Below, piece after piece: positions 1-8,120 of a DNA stretch of 64,000 nt. Every line of letters begins with the position of its first letter. Position 1 is the stretch's first letter. The stretch lies in the NCBI GenBank assembly GCA_043392685.1, contig JBHZGM010000002.1. One strand, given 5' to 3'. The translations under genes were made by a program, and so were the position numbers. The notes under the pieces were generated by a model. That model worked only from the letters and a program-made list of their open reading frames with translations. It made no database searches and had not been told where the DNA came from. The stretch is from Metapseudomonas sp043392685. GTDB taxonomy: Bacteria; Pseudomonadota; Gammaproteobacteria; Pseudomonadales; Pseudomonadaceae.

Positions 1-127
1 CGCTTGGACTGGTGTCGATACTGGATACGATCACTCGGCTTAGCCGTATGACCTGAACCGCCGTATACGGAACCGTACGTACGGTGGTGTGAGAGGACGG
101 AGGCCGCGAGGCCTCCTCCTACTCGAT
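1..127 (+). mobile_element. 3' end of a group II intron (domains V and VI)
   Basis: The stretch reads as the 3' terminus of a bacterial group II intron. Domain V is the hairpin at about 55-90: arm ACCGCCGTA (57-65) pairs with TACGGTGGT (80-88), with an inner TACG/CGTA helix. Domain VI is the GGAGGCC/GGCCTCC hairpin at about 99-116, followed by the typical end CCTACTCGAT, which puts the 3' splice junction after position 127. The reverse-transcriptase ORF and domains I-IV must lie left of the window. The junction sits two bases beyond the stop codon of the minus-strand gene that ends at 130, so the intron inserted just downstream of that gene in opposite orientation. I cannot tell whether the intron is full length or mobile. 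Confidence 0.8.
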
Positions 128-129
128 GC

Positions 130-633
130 TCAACGCCCGCCTTTCACACAGCCGTCCTCGTCGAATGCCACTAGTTGGCCGGCTCCTTTCTTCGCCTTGT
201 AGTGGTACCGGACCTGGCCATTGGTCGCGCTGATGCGGTCGGGCCTGCCCAGCGCGCTTTCGACGTCGGCACGGGTCATGCCCTTGCGAACCTGCTTGCG
301 AATGATCGCCCTGCGCCGTTCCTGCGGCGAAATCAGGTTGCCGCACACTTCTTCTCGCTCACCGACAACTACTATTTCCCTGGCGCGTTCAGGGCTTTCC
401 CAGTTATGGCTCGGAAAGTACCGGCCGCCGATTTCTTCCGCTATCGGCTCGCTGCTCAACAGGTTCGGCGTCCTGGTGCGTTGATGCTCGACCTGGTTGT
501 CCGGCGGGCAGCCATGCTGGTTGAAGCTGATGTTGCCGTCTGCATCGCTGCAGCGAAAGACGGACGCCGCATTCAGTGGGGTTTGCGGCAGGCAGGGCAG
601 GGCAATGAGTGCGAGGATCGAGAGTCGTTTCAT
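130..633 (-). CDS. DUF4124 domain-containing secreted protein
   Basis: This 167-residue protein has a Sec signal peptide (MKRLSILALIALPCLPQTPLNA) ending near residue 22, so a periplasmic location is likely. Residues about 25-45 (FRCSDADGNISFNQHGCP) match the DUF4124 pattern, a short Cys-containing module common in Pseudomonas envelope proteins. The second half (VRKGMTRADVESALGRPDRIS, then a short beta-rich end) resembles the BamE/SmpA-type fold, in which KGMTR.DVE..LG.P is the hallmark. The function is not known. It stands alone, divergent from mgtE, and its stop codon lies next to the group II intron end. The C-terminus looks natural, so the intron has probably not truncated it. Confidence 0.75.
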   Translation of the reverse strand: MKRLSILALIALPCLPQTPLNAASVFRCSDADGNISFNQHGCPPDNQVEHQRTRTPNLLSSEPIAEEIGGRYFPSHNWESPERAREIVVVGEREEVCGNLISPQERRRAIIRKQVRKGMTRADVESALGRPDRISATNGQVRYHYKAKKGAGQLVAFDEDGCVKGGR

Positions 634-852
634 GGTGCCTTCTCCTTGGCATGGGCTCTCGAGCGTATCCGGTGATTTTCTTTGTGAGGGCGTGTCCTAC
701 AGAGGGTTGCCTTCGTCGCAGCAAAGCAAGGTGAGGGCAATCCCAGCTATGCGATGCAAGCGATTGTTCTTTCCACGATTTTGTAACGCGTGAGTCGAAT
801 GGCGGTGTTATCATTGCGCGGTCAGCCCCGCCGGGGCATTCGGACAACCATC

Positions 853-912
853 ATGGACTTACCCAGTAGTTACTCAGAATCCCGATTGCACAATCGCGAA
901 ATGACTGTCTGA
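853..912 (+). CDS. Possible 19-residue leader peptide upstream of mgtE
   Basis: An ATG at 853 opens a 19-codon frame (MDLPSSYSES..., stop TGA at 910) that ends 42 bases before mgtE and is in the same frame as it. No strong ribosome binding site precedes it (only CGGA about 9 bases upstream). It could be a regulatory leader peptide, as known for enterobacterial Mg2+ transporter genes, or chance. The sequence is not notably acidic or proline-rich, so the case is weak. Confidence 0.25.
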   Translation: MDLPSSYSESRLHNREMTV

Positions 913-921
913 TCCCTTTCG

Positions 922-951
922 GCGCGCCCCGCCGCTGGGGGTGGAGCGCGC
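922..951 (+). promoter_or_regulatory. Hairpin covering the mgtE ribosome binding site
   Basis: GCGCGC (922-927) can pair with GCGCGC (946-951), and CCC (928-930) with GGG just inside. The likely Shine-Dalgarno GTGGAG (941-946) lies within the structure, and the start codon follows only 3 bases later. The arrangement would let folding hide the mgtE ribosome binding site. Confidence 0.4.
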
Positions 952-954
952 TAT

Positions 955-2397
955 ATGACTGAAGTAGAAGCCAAAAAGCCGCAAGAGAGCCTGCAGGACC
1001 GCCTGGCCCAGGTAATCGATCTGCTGCATCGCCACAAGCTGGTGGAAGACCTGACCCACCGTCAGGAAGGCCAGCATCGCGACCTCGTTGAAGACCTCGT
1101 CCACCGGCAGAACCTTGCCGAGCTTCAGCGCAAGCTGGACGAGTTGCACCCTGCCGACATTGCCCACATCCTCGAAGCCCTGCCGCTGGATGACCGCCTG
1201 ACGGTCTGGCAGCTGGTCAAGGCAGAGCGCGACGGCGACATTCTCCTCGAAGTATCCGACGCCGTCCGGGAGTCGCTGATCGCCGACATGGACGATCACG
1301 AGCTGCTTGCCGCGGCCAAGGAGATGGACGCCGACGAGCTGGCCGATCTCGCGCCGGAGTTGCCGCGGGACGTGATCCACGAGTTGATGGAATCCCTCGA
1401 TGCGCAGCAGCGCGAGCGTGTTCGCTCGGTGCTGTCCTATGAGGAAGACCAGGTCGGCGCGCTGATGGACTTCGAGATGGTCACCATCCGCGATGACGTG
1501 GCCCTGGAAGTGGTGTTGCGCTACCTGCGTCGCCTCAAGGAACTGCCCGGCCACACCGACAAGCTCTTCGTGGTGGATTACGACGGCATCCTCAAGGGCG
1601 TCCTGCCCATCAAGCGTCTGCTGGTGAACGACCCGGAGAAGGAAGTGGCCGAAGTGATGGCCACCGACCCGGTGAGCTTCCATCCGGATGAGGACGCCTA
1701 CGATGCCGCTCAGGCGTTCGAGCGTTACGACCTGGTTTCGGCGCCGGTGGTGGACAAGAACGGCAAGCTGATTGGCCGTCTGACCATCGACGAGATGGTC
1801 GACCTGATCCGTGAGGAGAGCGAGAACGAAGTCCTCAACATGGCTGGTCTGCGCGAAGAAGAAGACATCTTCGCCTCGGTCTGGAAATCCGTGGGTAACC
1901 GCTGGGCCTGGCTGGCGGTCAATCTGATCACCGCGTTCATCGCTTCGCGGGTCATCGGCCTGTTCGAAGGTTCCATCGAGAAGCTGGTGGCCCTTGCCGC
2001 GCTGATGCCTATCGTCGCCGGTATCGGCGGCAATTCCGGCAACCAGACCATCACCATGATCGTGCGCGCCATGGCCCTCGACCAGGTCGGTACGGGCAAT
2101 ACTTCGCGACTCCTGCGCAAGGAGCTGGGCGTGGCACTCATCAACGGCCTGGTCTGGGGTGGGGTGATTGGTCTGGTGGCCTACTACCTCTACGGCAGTT
2201 GGTCGCTGGGGGCGGTAATGACGGGCGCCATGACCTTGAACTTGTTGCTAGCGGCGCTCATGGGGGTGCTGATTCCCATGACCCTGACGCGCATGGGGCG
2301 CGACCCGGCGATGGGCTCCAGCGTGATGATCACGGCCATGACCGACAGTGGTGGCTTCTTCATCTTCCTCGGGCTTGCCACCCTGTTCCTGCTCTGA
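955..2397 (+). CDS. mgtE: Magnesium transporter MgtE
   Basis: This is a 480-residue inner-membrane Mg2+ channel/transporter of normal family length. In order it has an acidic, helical MgtE N domain (about residues 50-165), a pair of CBS domains (about 165-225 and 230-290) and five predicted membrane helices from about residue 315. The pore signature MPIVAGIGGNSGNQT lies near residues 351-365. In the family the cytosolic N/CBS part binds Mg2+ and closes the pore when the cell is replete. The chosen ATG has GTGGAG 8 bases upstream. It is a single-gene unit closed by a strong terminator. Confidence 0.95.
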   Translation: MTEVEAKKPQESLQDRLAQVIDLLHRHKLVEDLTHRQEGQHRDLVEDLVHRQNLAELQRKLDELHPADIAHILEALPLDDRLTVWQLVKAERDGDILLEVSDAVRESLIADMDDHELLAAAKEMDADELADLAPELPRDVIHELMESLDAQQRERVRSVLSYEEDQVGALMDFEMVTIRDDVALEVVLRYLRRLKELPGHTDKLFVVDYDGILKGVLPIKRLLVNDPEKEVAEVMATDPVSFHPDEDAYDAAQAFERYDLVSAPVVDKNGKLIGRLTIDEMVDLIREESENEVLNMAGLREEEDIFASVWKSVGNRWAWLAVNLITAFIASRVIGLFEGSIEKLVALAALMPIVAGIGGNSGNQTITMIVRAMALDQVGTGNTSRLLRKELGVALINGLVWGGVIGLVAYYLYGSWSLGAVMTGAMTLNLLLAALMGVLIPMTLTRMGRDPAMGSSVMITAMTDSGGFFIFLGLATLFLL

Positions 2398-2410
2398 TCA
2401 GCACACAAAT

Positions 2411-2445
2411 GAAGAAGCCGCCTCACAAGGGCGGCTTCTTCGTTT
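2411..2445 (+). terminator. Intrinsic terminator of mgtE
   Basis: A perfect 12-bp stem GAAGAAGCCGCC / GGCGGCTTCTTC (2411-2422 / 2430-2441) with a 7-base loop begins 13 bases after the mgtE stop codon and is followed by GTTTC. Confidence 0.85.
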
Positions 2446-2494
2446 CTGCATCAGCAGAGCATGCAGCCGCGGCTCCGAACCTTGAATCGGAGGC

Positions 2495-2520
2495 ATGAAA
2501 AAACCGGCAATTGCCGGCTT
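2495..2520 (-). terminator. Intrinsic terminator of amrZ
   Basis: On the minus strand the palindrome CCGGCAATTGCCGG (2504-2517) is followed by TTTTTT, about 25 bases after the amrZ stop codon. It faces the mgtE terminator, insulating the convergent pair. Confidence 0.8.
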
Positions 2521-2542
2521 CTTCAATCGATGCGGGACAAGC

Positions 2543-2869
2543 TTACGACTCCTCGGCAGCCAGTTCCGCATCGTGGGCGATCAGCGCAACCAGTGCGTTC
2601 TGCTGGCGCCGGGAGAGCTGACGGAAGCGCTGCAACAGCTCGCGTTCGTGCAGGCTCAGCTCCGGGCTGTCCAGGCGCATGGAAACGCCTTCGTCCAGGG
2701 CGCCTTCCTGGAGCATGCTCTGCTCGAGGCGGGCAATGATCTCGGAGTTCATGCTGCGGTGGTGGTTGCGAGCCACGACAGCAATGCGCTCGCGCATACC
2801 CTCGGGGAGACGAACGACGAATTTGTCAGCCGTACGACTGGAATAGATAGCCTGTTTCATAGGGCGCAT
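2543..2869 (-). CDS. amrZ: Ribbon-helix-helix regulator AmrZ (AlgZ)
   Basis: This 108-residue Arc-type protein matches P. aeruginosa AmrZ almost throughout by memory. It has a flexible N-terminus, the beta strand KFVVRLP (residues 16-22) whose K, V and R side chains read DNA, helix A/B (GMRERIAVVARNHHRSMNSEIIARLEQSML) and a C-terminal tetramerisation helix ending in HDAELAAEES. AmrZ activates alginate synthesis and controls motility, type IV pili, c-di-GMP and exopolysaccharide genes. Compared with the P. aeruginosa protein, two residues are missing from the N-terminal arm, outside the DNA-reading strand. In P. aeruginosa amrZ sits beside the phn (C-P lyase) genes; here only phnN remains next to it. 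Confidence 0.93.
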   Translation of the reverse strand: MRPMKQAIYSSRTADKFVVRLPEGMRERIAVVARNHHRSMNSEIIARLEQSMLQEGALDEGVSMRLDSPELSLHERELLQRFRQLSRRQQNALVALIAHDAELAAEES

Positions 2870-3273
2870 ACATTCAACCGGTTAGTTCAGGAAAGCGATG
2901 CTGGCAATTAGCTGCAAGATTGTCACCGGTTTGACTGTCCTCGGCAGCAATTGTTCAACCAGCTTCGCGATTCGATTCGGTATGACCCTGAGGTCAGTAG
3001 AACGGTTCCTTGACGTCAATTTGGTGTCGGATTGTGATTGCTATAGAGGCTTTTGGCCAGCACCAATTATCCGAATTGAGAGTGGCTGAACAATATTCAG
3101 ACATTTCCTGCATGGGCCTCGGATAGCTCTAGCCTCTTCCTTCATCACGATCTGGCAGCTGCGGAGCAGCACTGCCTACCCGGGCAATGAAGGCGCCGTG
3201 ATGCTGTGTTGCCATCATGTGCAAGGTTAGTCGCAGTTGTCTGACCACGCCCTTCGCAAAAGAATCCTTTGCG

Positions 3274-3284
3274 CTGTCATAAAA
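3274..3284 (+). promoter_or_regulatory. Half Pho-box-like element
   Basis: CTGTCATAAAA matches the first repeat and spacer of the PhoB consensus (CTGTCATA-A/T-A-A/T) at every position, but the second repeat is absent. It lies 80 bases before phnN. A phosphate-starvation role fits phn genes but is unproven. Confidence 0.35.
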
Positions 3285-3286
3285 GC

Positions 3287-3304
3287 GGTTCAAAATTTTG
3301 AACC
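3287..3304 (+). promoter_or_regulatory. 18-bp perfect palindrome upstream of phnN
   Basis: GGTTCAAAATTTTGAACC is a perfect 18-bp palindrome without a spacer, centred about 68 bases before the phnN ATG. Its length and AT-rich centre fit an operator for a dimeric regulator. No T-run follows, so it is not a terminator. Confidence 0.5.
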
Positions 3305-3363
3305 AGTCCCCACAACGCTCCGTCGTAACCATCGTTCGCAACCCATTTCCTTCAGGTGCATCC

Positions 3364-3948
3364 ATGACAGGCAGGCTCATCTATCTCATCGGCCCGTCCG
3401 GTTCCGGCAAGGACAGCCTCCTGAATGCCGTGCGAGAGGGCCTGGGCGGGCAGGGCTGCCGTGTTGCACGCCGGGTCATCACCCGTTCCGCCGAGGCCAA
3501 GGGCGAACTGGCCGAAGCCGTCACTCCCGAAGCGTTCGCCGAACGCGAGGCCCGTGGCGATTTCGCCATGAGCTGGTACGCCAACGGACTGTCCTATGGC
3601 ATCCCCCGAGTGATCGACGACTGGCTCGCTGCGGGCGACGACGTGTTGGTGAACGGCTCCCGTGGCTACCTGCCGGAAGCGCGCCGACGTTATCCACACC
3701 TGCTGGCCGTGCTGCTGACAGTGGAAGATGCCGTTCTGCGTAAGCGCCTGCATGTCCGCGGCCGGGAGTCGGCGGAAGAGATCGAAGCCCGCCTGGCGCG
3801 CAATGCCGGGTTTGCCGACACCCTGCTGGCGGGCGAGAACGCCGACCTTTGCCTGCTGGACAACTCCGGCTCCCTCGCCGAGACCTGCCAGCGCCTGCTG
3901 CAGCTCATGGAAGATCATCGTCCAGATGTGTGGCCGGATTCGGCCTGA
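3364..3948 (+). CDS. phnN: Ribose 1,5-bisphosphate phosphokinase PhnN
   Basis: This 194-residue guanylate-kinase-fold enzyme starts MTGRLIYLIGPSGSGKDSLL, with Walker A GPSGSGKDS at residues 9-17. PhnN phosphorylates ribose 1,5-bisphosphate to PRPP, the last step of C-P lyase phosphonate degradation and an alternative PRPP route. The frame is open further upstream (to 3298), but the ATG at 3364 places Walker A where the family has it and is preferred. The usual partners (phnC to phnM) are absent on both sides, so this is an isolated copy. Lrp lies convergent, 13 bases beyond its stop. Confidence 0.88.
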   Translation: MTGRLIYLIGPSGSGKDSLLNAVREGLGGQGCRVARRVITRSAEAKGELAEAVTPEAFAEREARGDFAMSWYANGLSYGIPRVIDDWLAAGDDVLVNGSRGYLPEARRRYPHLLAVLLTVEDAVLRKRLHVRGRESAEEIEARLARNAGFADTLLAGENADLCLLDNSGSLAETCQRLLQLMEDHRPDVWPDSA

Positions 3949-3961
3949 CTTGGCCTGACTC

Positions 3962-4429
3962 TCAGTCCAGCGGCAGCTCCGTGGTGCGCTTGACCTCACT
4001 CATGGCGATGTTCGAGTGCGCTTCCAGCACGTGGGGGCGCTGCAGCAACTGGTCCCGCAGGAAGCGCTCGTAGCCGGCGATGTCCTTGGCCACCACCTTC
4101 AGCAGGTAATCCGAGCCGCCGGCCATGGTGTAGCACTCCAGCACTTCCGGATAGCCGACGATCGCCTCCTCGAATTCCGTGAGGTTGTTGCGACCGTGGG
4201 CGGACAGCTTGATGTTGACGAAAACCGTGATCGAGAAACCCAGCAGCCTGGGATTGAGCAGGGCGACCTTGCGCTCGATCAGTCCATCCTCCTGCATGCG
4301 GTGAATGCGCCGCCAGCAGGGTGACTGGGACAGTTCCACCTTCTCGGCCACCTCGGCCGCGGACAGGTCGGCGTCGTGTTGCAGCAGGCGCAGGATCTTG
4401 CGGTCGATGGGGCTCAGCGGGTTCTGCAT
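3962..4429 (-). CDS. Lrp/AsnC family regulator of 2-oxoacid oxidoreductase
   Basis: This 155-residue protein has the Lrp plan: an N-terminal helix-turn-helix (LSAAEVAEKVELSQSPCWRRIHRMQEDGLI, about residues 22-52) and a C-terminal RAM effector domain (ITVFVNIKL... GGSDYLLKVVAKDIAGYERFL). It is divergent from the indolepyruvate:ferredoxin oxidoreductase gene across a 200-bp region. That placement, and Lrp-family ligands being amino acids, suggests it senses a branched-chain or aromatic amino acid and controls the catabolic genes to its right. Role inferred from position. Confidence 0.85.
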   Translation of the reverse strand: MQNPLSPIDRKILRLLQHDADLSAAEVAEKVELSQSPCWRRIHRMQEDGLIERKVALLNPRLLGFSITVFVNIKLSAHGRNNLTEFEEAIVGYPEVLECYTMAGGSDYLLKVVAKDIAGYERFLRDQLLQRPHVLEAHSNIAMSEVKRTTELPLD

Positions 4430-4629
4430 GAATCAGTCCGGAATCTTGTTTTTGTTGGAATGGTCATGCACAAGTCTGGCGTTGAAAGGCGAAAATAGAA
4501 AGAAAAAATCAGCACCGTCCGGTCATAGTCTTGGCATGTGTCCGGCGCAGCGATCCTGCGTCGGGCTGAACAAGAGATGGCATCCACCGTTGCCATCTAG
4601 GTCGCCATAAAAATAAAAGGAGCGCCCGA
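4430..4629. promoter_or_regulatory. Divergent control region Lrp / oxidoreductase
   Basis: These 200 bases separate the regulator from its probable target. They include an A-rich tract (about 4494-4510), suited to Lrp-type bending, and a perfect 8-bp hairpin AGATGGCA/TGCCATCT (4575-4582 / 4591-4598), 32 bases before the oxidoreductase ATG. A strong ribosome binding site (AAGGAG, about 4617-4622) precedes 4630. Confidence 0.5.
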
Positions 4630-7600
4630 ATGTCTCTGGCCGAGATCCGCCTGGATGACAAATACCGCCTCGAAACCGGTCACCTCTACCTCACCGGCAC
4701 CCAGGCACTCACCCGCCTGCCGATGCTGCAGAAGCAGCGCGACAAGGCCCATGGTCTGAACACCGCGTGCTTCATATCAGGCTACCGCGGCTCGCCCCTC
4801 GGCAACCTCGACAAGAGCCTGTGGGAAGCCAAGGCCTTCCTCAAGGAAAACCACGTCCACTTCCAGCCCGGCGTCAACGAAGAACTGGCCGCCACCGCCT
4901 GTTGGGGCAGCCAGCAGACCAGCCTGTTCCCCGGTGCCCGCTACGACGGCGTGTTCTCCATGTGGTACGGCAAGGGCCCGGGTGTGGATCGCTGCGGCGA
5001 CGTCTTCAAACACGGCAACTCCGCCGGCGTATCGCCCCACGGCGGCGTCCTGCTGCTGGCCGGTGACGACCACGGCTGCAAATCCTCCAGCATCGCCAAC
5101 CAGAGCGAGCACGCCTTCATCGGCGCATCCATCCCGGTGCTGAACCCGGCCAACGTCCAGGAAATCCTCGACTACGGCATCATCGGTTGGGAGCTTTCGC
5201 GCTACAGCGGCTGCTGGGTCGCGCTCAAGACCATCGCCGAGAACGTCGATTCCTCGGCAGTGGTGGAAGTGGACCCGCTGCGGGTCGAGGTGAAGATCCC
5301 GGACGACTTCGTCCTGCCTGAAGACGGCGTGCACATCCGCTGGCCGGACCCGCCCCTGGCGCAGGAAAAGCGCCTGAACATGTACAAGATCTACGCCGCC
5401 CGTGCCTTCGCCCGCGCCAACAAGCTCAACCAGGTGATGCTGGATTCGCCCAACCCGCGCCTCGGCATTATCACCACCGGCAAGTCCTACCTCGACGTGC
5501 GCCAGGCCCTCAACGACCTGGGGCTGGACGAGGAACTCTGCGCCAAGGTCGGCCTGCGGGTGCTTAAGGTCGGCATGAGCTGGCCGCTGGAGCCCGTTTC
5601 CGTCCACGAATTCGCCGAAGGCCTGGATGAAATCCTGGTGGTGGAAGAGAAGCGCAGCATCATCGAGGACCAGGTCACCGGCCAGCTCTACAACTGGCCC
5701 GTGGACAAGCGCCCGCGCGTCGTCGGCGAGTTCGACGAGAACGGCGAGTCGCTGCTGCCCAACCTCAGCGAACTGACCCCGGCGATGATCGCCCGCGTCA
5801 TCGCCAAGCGCCTGGCGCCCATCTACTCCAGCGAGCAGATCGAGTCCCGCCTGGCCTTCCTCGCCGCCAAGGAAAAGGCCCTGGCCGCGCCCAAGCACAC
5901 CACTACCCGCACGCCGCACTTCTGCTCCGGCTGCCCGCACAACAGCTCCACCAAACTGCCCGAGGGCAGCCGCGCCCAAGGCGGCATCGGCTGCCATTAC
6001 ATGACCCAGTGGATGGACCGCAACACCGACACCTACACCCAGATGGGCGGGGAGGGCGCCACCTGGATCGGCCAGGCCCCCTTCACCGATACCCCGCACA
6101 TCTTCCAGAACCTGGGTGACGGCACCTACTTCCACTCCGGCCAGCTGGCCCTGCGTGCCGCCGTGGCCGCCGGGGTCAACATCACTTACAAGATCCTCTA
6201 CAACGACGCCGTAGCCATGACCGGCGGCCAGCCCATCGACGGTGAGCTGCGCGTCGACCAGCTCAGTCATCAGGTCTTCGCCGAAGGCGTGAAACGCATC
6301 GCCCTGGTCACTGACGAGCCGGAGAAATACCCGACCCGCGATACCTTCGCGCCCATCGTCACCTTCCACCATCGCCGCGAACTGGATGCCGTGCAGCGTG
6401 AACTGCGCGAGTTCAAGGGCGTGTCGGTGCTGATCTACGACCAGACCTGCGCCACCGAAAAGCGTCGCCGCCGCAAGCGCGGCAAGCTGGTGGACCCGGC
6501 CAAGCGTGCGTTCATCAACCCGGCCGTGTGCGAAGGCTGCGGCGACTGCAGCGTCAAATCCAACTGCCTGTCCGTGCTGCCGCTGGAAACCGAGCTGGGG
6601 CGCAAGCGCCAGATCGACCAGAACGCCTGCAACAAGGACTTCTCCTGCGTCGAAGGCTTCTGCCCGAGCTTCGTCACCGTGCATGGAGGCAGCCTGCGCA
6701 AGCCCGAGGCCGCCGGTGCCAAGGCGCTCTTCGTGGCCTTGCCGGAACCCTCCCAGCCGAGCCTGGAGCGTCCCTGGAACATCCTCCTGCCGGGCGTAGG
6801 CGGCAGCGGCGTGACCACCGTCGGCGCGTTGCTCGGCATGGCCGCCCACCTCGAAGGCAAGGGCTGCACCGTGCTCGACCAGGCCGGCCTGGCGCAAAAG
6901 TTCGGCCCGGTGATCACCCACATCCGTATCGCCGCCAAACAGGACGACATCTACGCCGTGCGCATCGCCGCCGGCGAAACCGACCTGTTGCTGGGTTGCG
7001 ACCTGGTAGTGGCCGCCAGCGAGGAAGCCTTGGCCAAGCTCAACGACCACATCGCCCACGCCGTGGTCAACAGCCATGAGGCCGCCACCGCCGAGTTCAC
7101 CCGCAACCCCGACGCCCAAGTGCCCGGCGCCGCCATGCGTGAAGCCCTGGTGGAAGCGGTGGGCGAGGCCAAGACCCACTTCGTCGACGCCACCCGCCTG
7201 GCCACCCGCCTGCTGGGCGACAGCATCGCCACCAACCTGTTCATGCTCGGCTACGCCTACCAGAAGGGCCTGGTGCCCATCTCCGCCGCCGCCATCGACA
7301 AGGCCATCGAACTCAACGGCGTGGCCGTCACCCTCAACCAGCAGGCGTTCCTCTGGGGCCGCCGCGCCGCCCACGACCTGCCGGCGGTGGAGAAACTCGC
7401 CCGCCCGGCCGAGATCGAAGCGCCGCGCTGCGAAACCCTGGAAGAGATCGTCCAGCACCGCGCCGATCACCTGCGTACCTACCAGAGCGCCGACTACGCC
7501 GAGCGCTACCGTGCCCTGGTGGAGCGCGTGCGCCAGGTCGACAGCGGTGAAGACAAGGCGCTGAGCCGCGCCGTTGCCCGCTACTACGCCAAGCTGCTGG

Positions 7601-8097
7601 CCTACAAGGACGAGTATGAAGTGGCGCGCCTCTACAGCGACGACGCTTTCCGCAAGCAGCTCGAAGCCCAGTTCGAGGGTGATTACCACCTGGAGTTCTA
7701 CCTGGCGCCGTCCTGGCTGGCCAAGCCCGACCCGGTCACCGGCGAACCGCGCAAGCGCCGCTTCGGACCCTGGATGCTCAAGGCCTTCGGCGTGCTGGCG
7801 CGCTTCAAGTTCCTGCGTGGCACCGCCTTCGACCCCTTCGGCCATAGCGAAGAGCGCAAGCTCGAACGCGAACTGATCGCCGAGTACGAAGCCACGGTCG
7901 ACCTGCTCATCAAGGAACTGAAGCCGAGCAACTACGCCACTGCCGTCGCCCTGGCCGAACTGCCAGAGCAGATCCGTGGCTACGGCCCGGTGAAGGAGCG
8001 CGCCCTGGCCAAGGTCCGCGAGCAGGAGAAGCAGCTGCGTAACCGCCTCACCGGCGGCGAAATCAAGGTCCTGAACCTGTTCGACCCGGCTGCCTGA
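4630..8097 (+). CDS. Fused indolepyruvate:ferredoxin oxidoreductase (2-oxoacid oxidoreductase)
   Basis: This 1155-residue single chain joins the subunits that are separate in archaeal IorA/IorB. The N-terminal half carries pyrimidine-binding and transketolase-like parts. A Cys cluster CSGCPHNSS near residue 432 starts the thiamine-diphosphate region, with the Mg/TPP-type GGEGATWIG following. A ferredoxin-like insert CEGCGDCSVKSNC lies near residue 634, with more cysteines downstream. The gamma-type domain begins around 720 (LPGVGGSGVTTVG). The enzyme oxidatively decarboxylates aryl- or branched-chain 2-oxoacids to acyl-CoA using ferredoxin. The next gene, an amino acid dehydrogenase, would supply the oxoacid. 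Regulation is probably by the divergent Lrp protein. Confidence 0.9.
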   Translation: MSLAEIRLDDKYRLETGHLYLTGTQALTRLPMLQKQRDKAHGLNTACFISGYRGSPLGNLDKSLWEAKAFLKENHVHFQPGVNEELAATACWGSQQTSLFPGARYDGVFSMWYGKGPGVDRCGDVFKHGNSAGVSPHGGVLLLAGDDHGCKSSSIANQSEHAFIGASIPVLNPANVQEILDYGIIGWELSRYSGCWVALKTIAENVDSSAVVEVDPLRVEVKIPDDFVLPEDGVHIRWPDPPLAQEKRLNMYKIYAARAFARANKLNQVMLDSPNPRLGIITTGKSYLDVRQALNDLGLDEELCAKVGLRVLKVGMSWPLEPVSVHEFAEGLDEILVVEEKRSIIEDQVTGQLYNWPVDKRPRVVGEFDENGESLLPNLSELTPAMIARVIAKRLAPIYSSEQIESRLAFLAAKEKALAAPKHTTTRTPHFCSGCPHNSSTKLPEGSRAQGGIGCHYMTQWMDRNTDTYTQMGGEGATWIGQAPFTDTPHIFQNLGDGTYFHSGQLALRAAVAAGVNITYKILYNDAVAMTGGQPIDGELRVDQLSHQVFAEGVKRIALVTDEPEKYPTRDTFAPIVTFHHRRELDAVQRELREFKGVSVLIYDQTCATEKRRRRKRGKLVDPAKRAFINPAVCEGCGDCSVKSNCLSVLPLETELGRKRQIDQNACNKDFSCVEGFCPSFVTVHGGSLRKPEAAGAKALFVALPEPSQPSLERPWNILLPGVGGSGVTTVGALLGMAAHLEGKGCTVLDQAGLAQKFGPVITHIRIAAKQDDIYAVRIAAGETDLLLGCDLVVAASEEALAKLNDHIAHAVVNSHEAATAEFTRNPDAQVPGAAMREALVEAVGEAKTHFVDATRLATRLLGDSIATNLFMLGYAYQKGLVPISAAAIDKAIELNGVAVTLNQQAFLWGRRAAHDLPAVEKLARPAEIEAPRCETLEEIVQHRADHLRTYQSADYAERYRALVERVRQVDSGEDKALSRAVARYYAKLLAYKDEYEVARLYSDDAFRKQLEAQFEGDYHLEFYLAPSWLAKPDPVTGEPRKRRFGPWMLKAFGVLARFKFLRGTAFDPFGHSEERKLERELIAEYEATVDLLIKELKPSNYATAVALAELPEQIRGYGPVKERALAKVREQEKQLRNRLTGGEIKVLNLFDPAA

Positions 8098-8120
8098 ACA
8101 CAATCACGCCCTCAGACCTC

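Larger units (their letters stand above)
634..954. other. Divergent intergenic region, DUF4124 gene / mgtE
   Basis: These 321 bases carry the promoters of two divergent genes. The only structure I see is near mgtE: a possible 19-codon leader reading frame (853-912) and a GC-rich hairpin just before the mgtE start. No repeat of the families found elsewhere is present. Confidence 0.5.
2870..3363. other. Intergenic region amrZ / phnN (494 bases)
   Basis: This region is AT-richer than its surroundings and holds no convincing gene. It contains the amrZ promoter (left, minus strand) and, near phnN, a half Pho-box-like element and an 18-bp perfect palindrome, both listed separately. I could not find an AlgU-type promoter with confidence. 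Short frames here lack ribosome binding sites and recognisable domains. Confidence 0.6.

Noticed and set aside
2898..3089. 63-codon frame upstream of amrZ
   Set aside because: No ribosome binding site, no domain, and it lies in the amrZ promoter region.
4777..8103. Open frame of about 1100 codons on the minus strand, opposite the 2-oxoacid oxidoreductase gene
   Set aside because: It mirrors the coding strand exactly, has a Val/Gly/His/Gln-biased composition typical of antisense frames in GC-rich genes, and has no recognisable domain.
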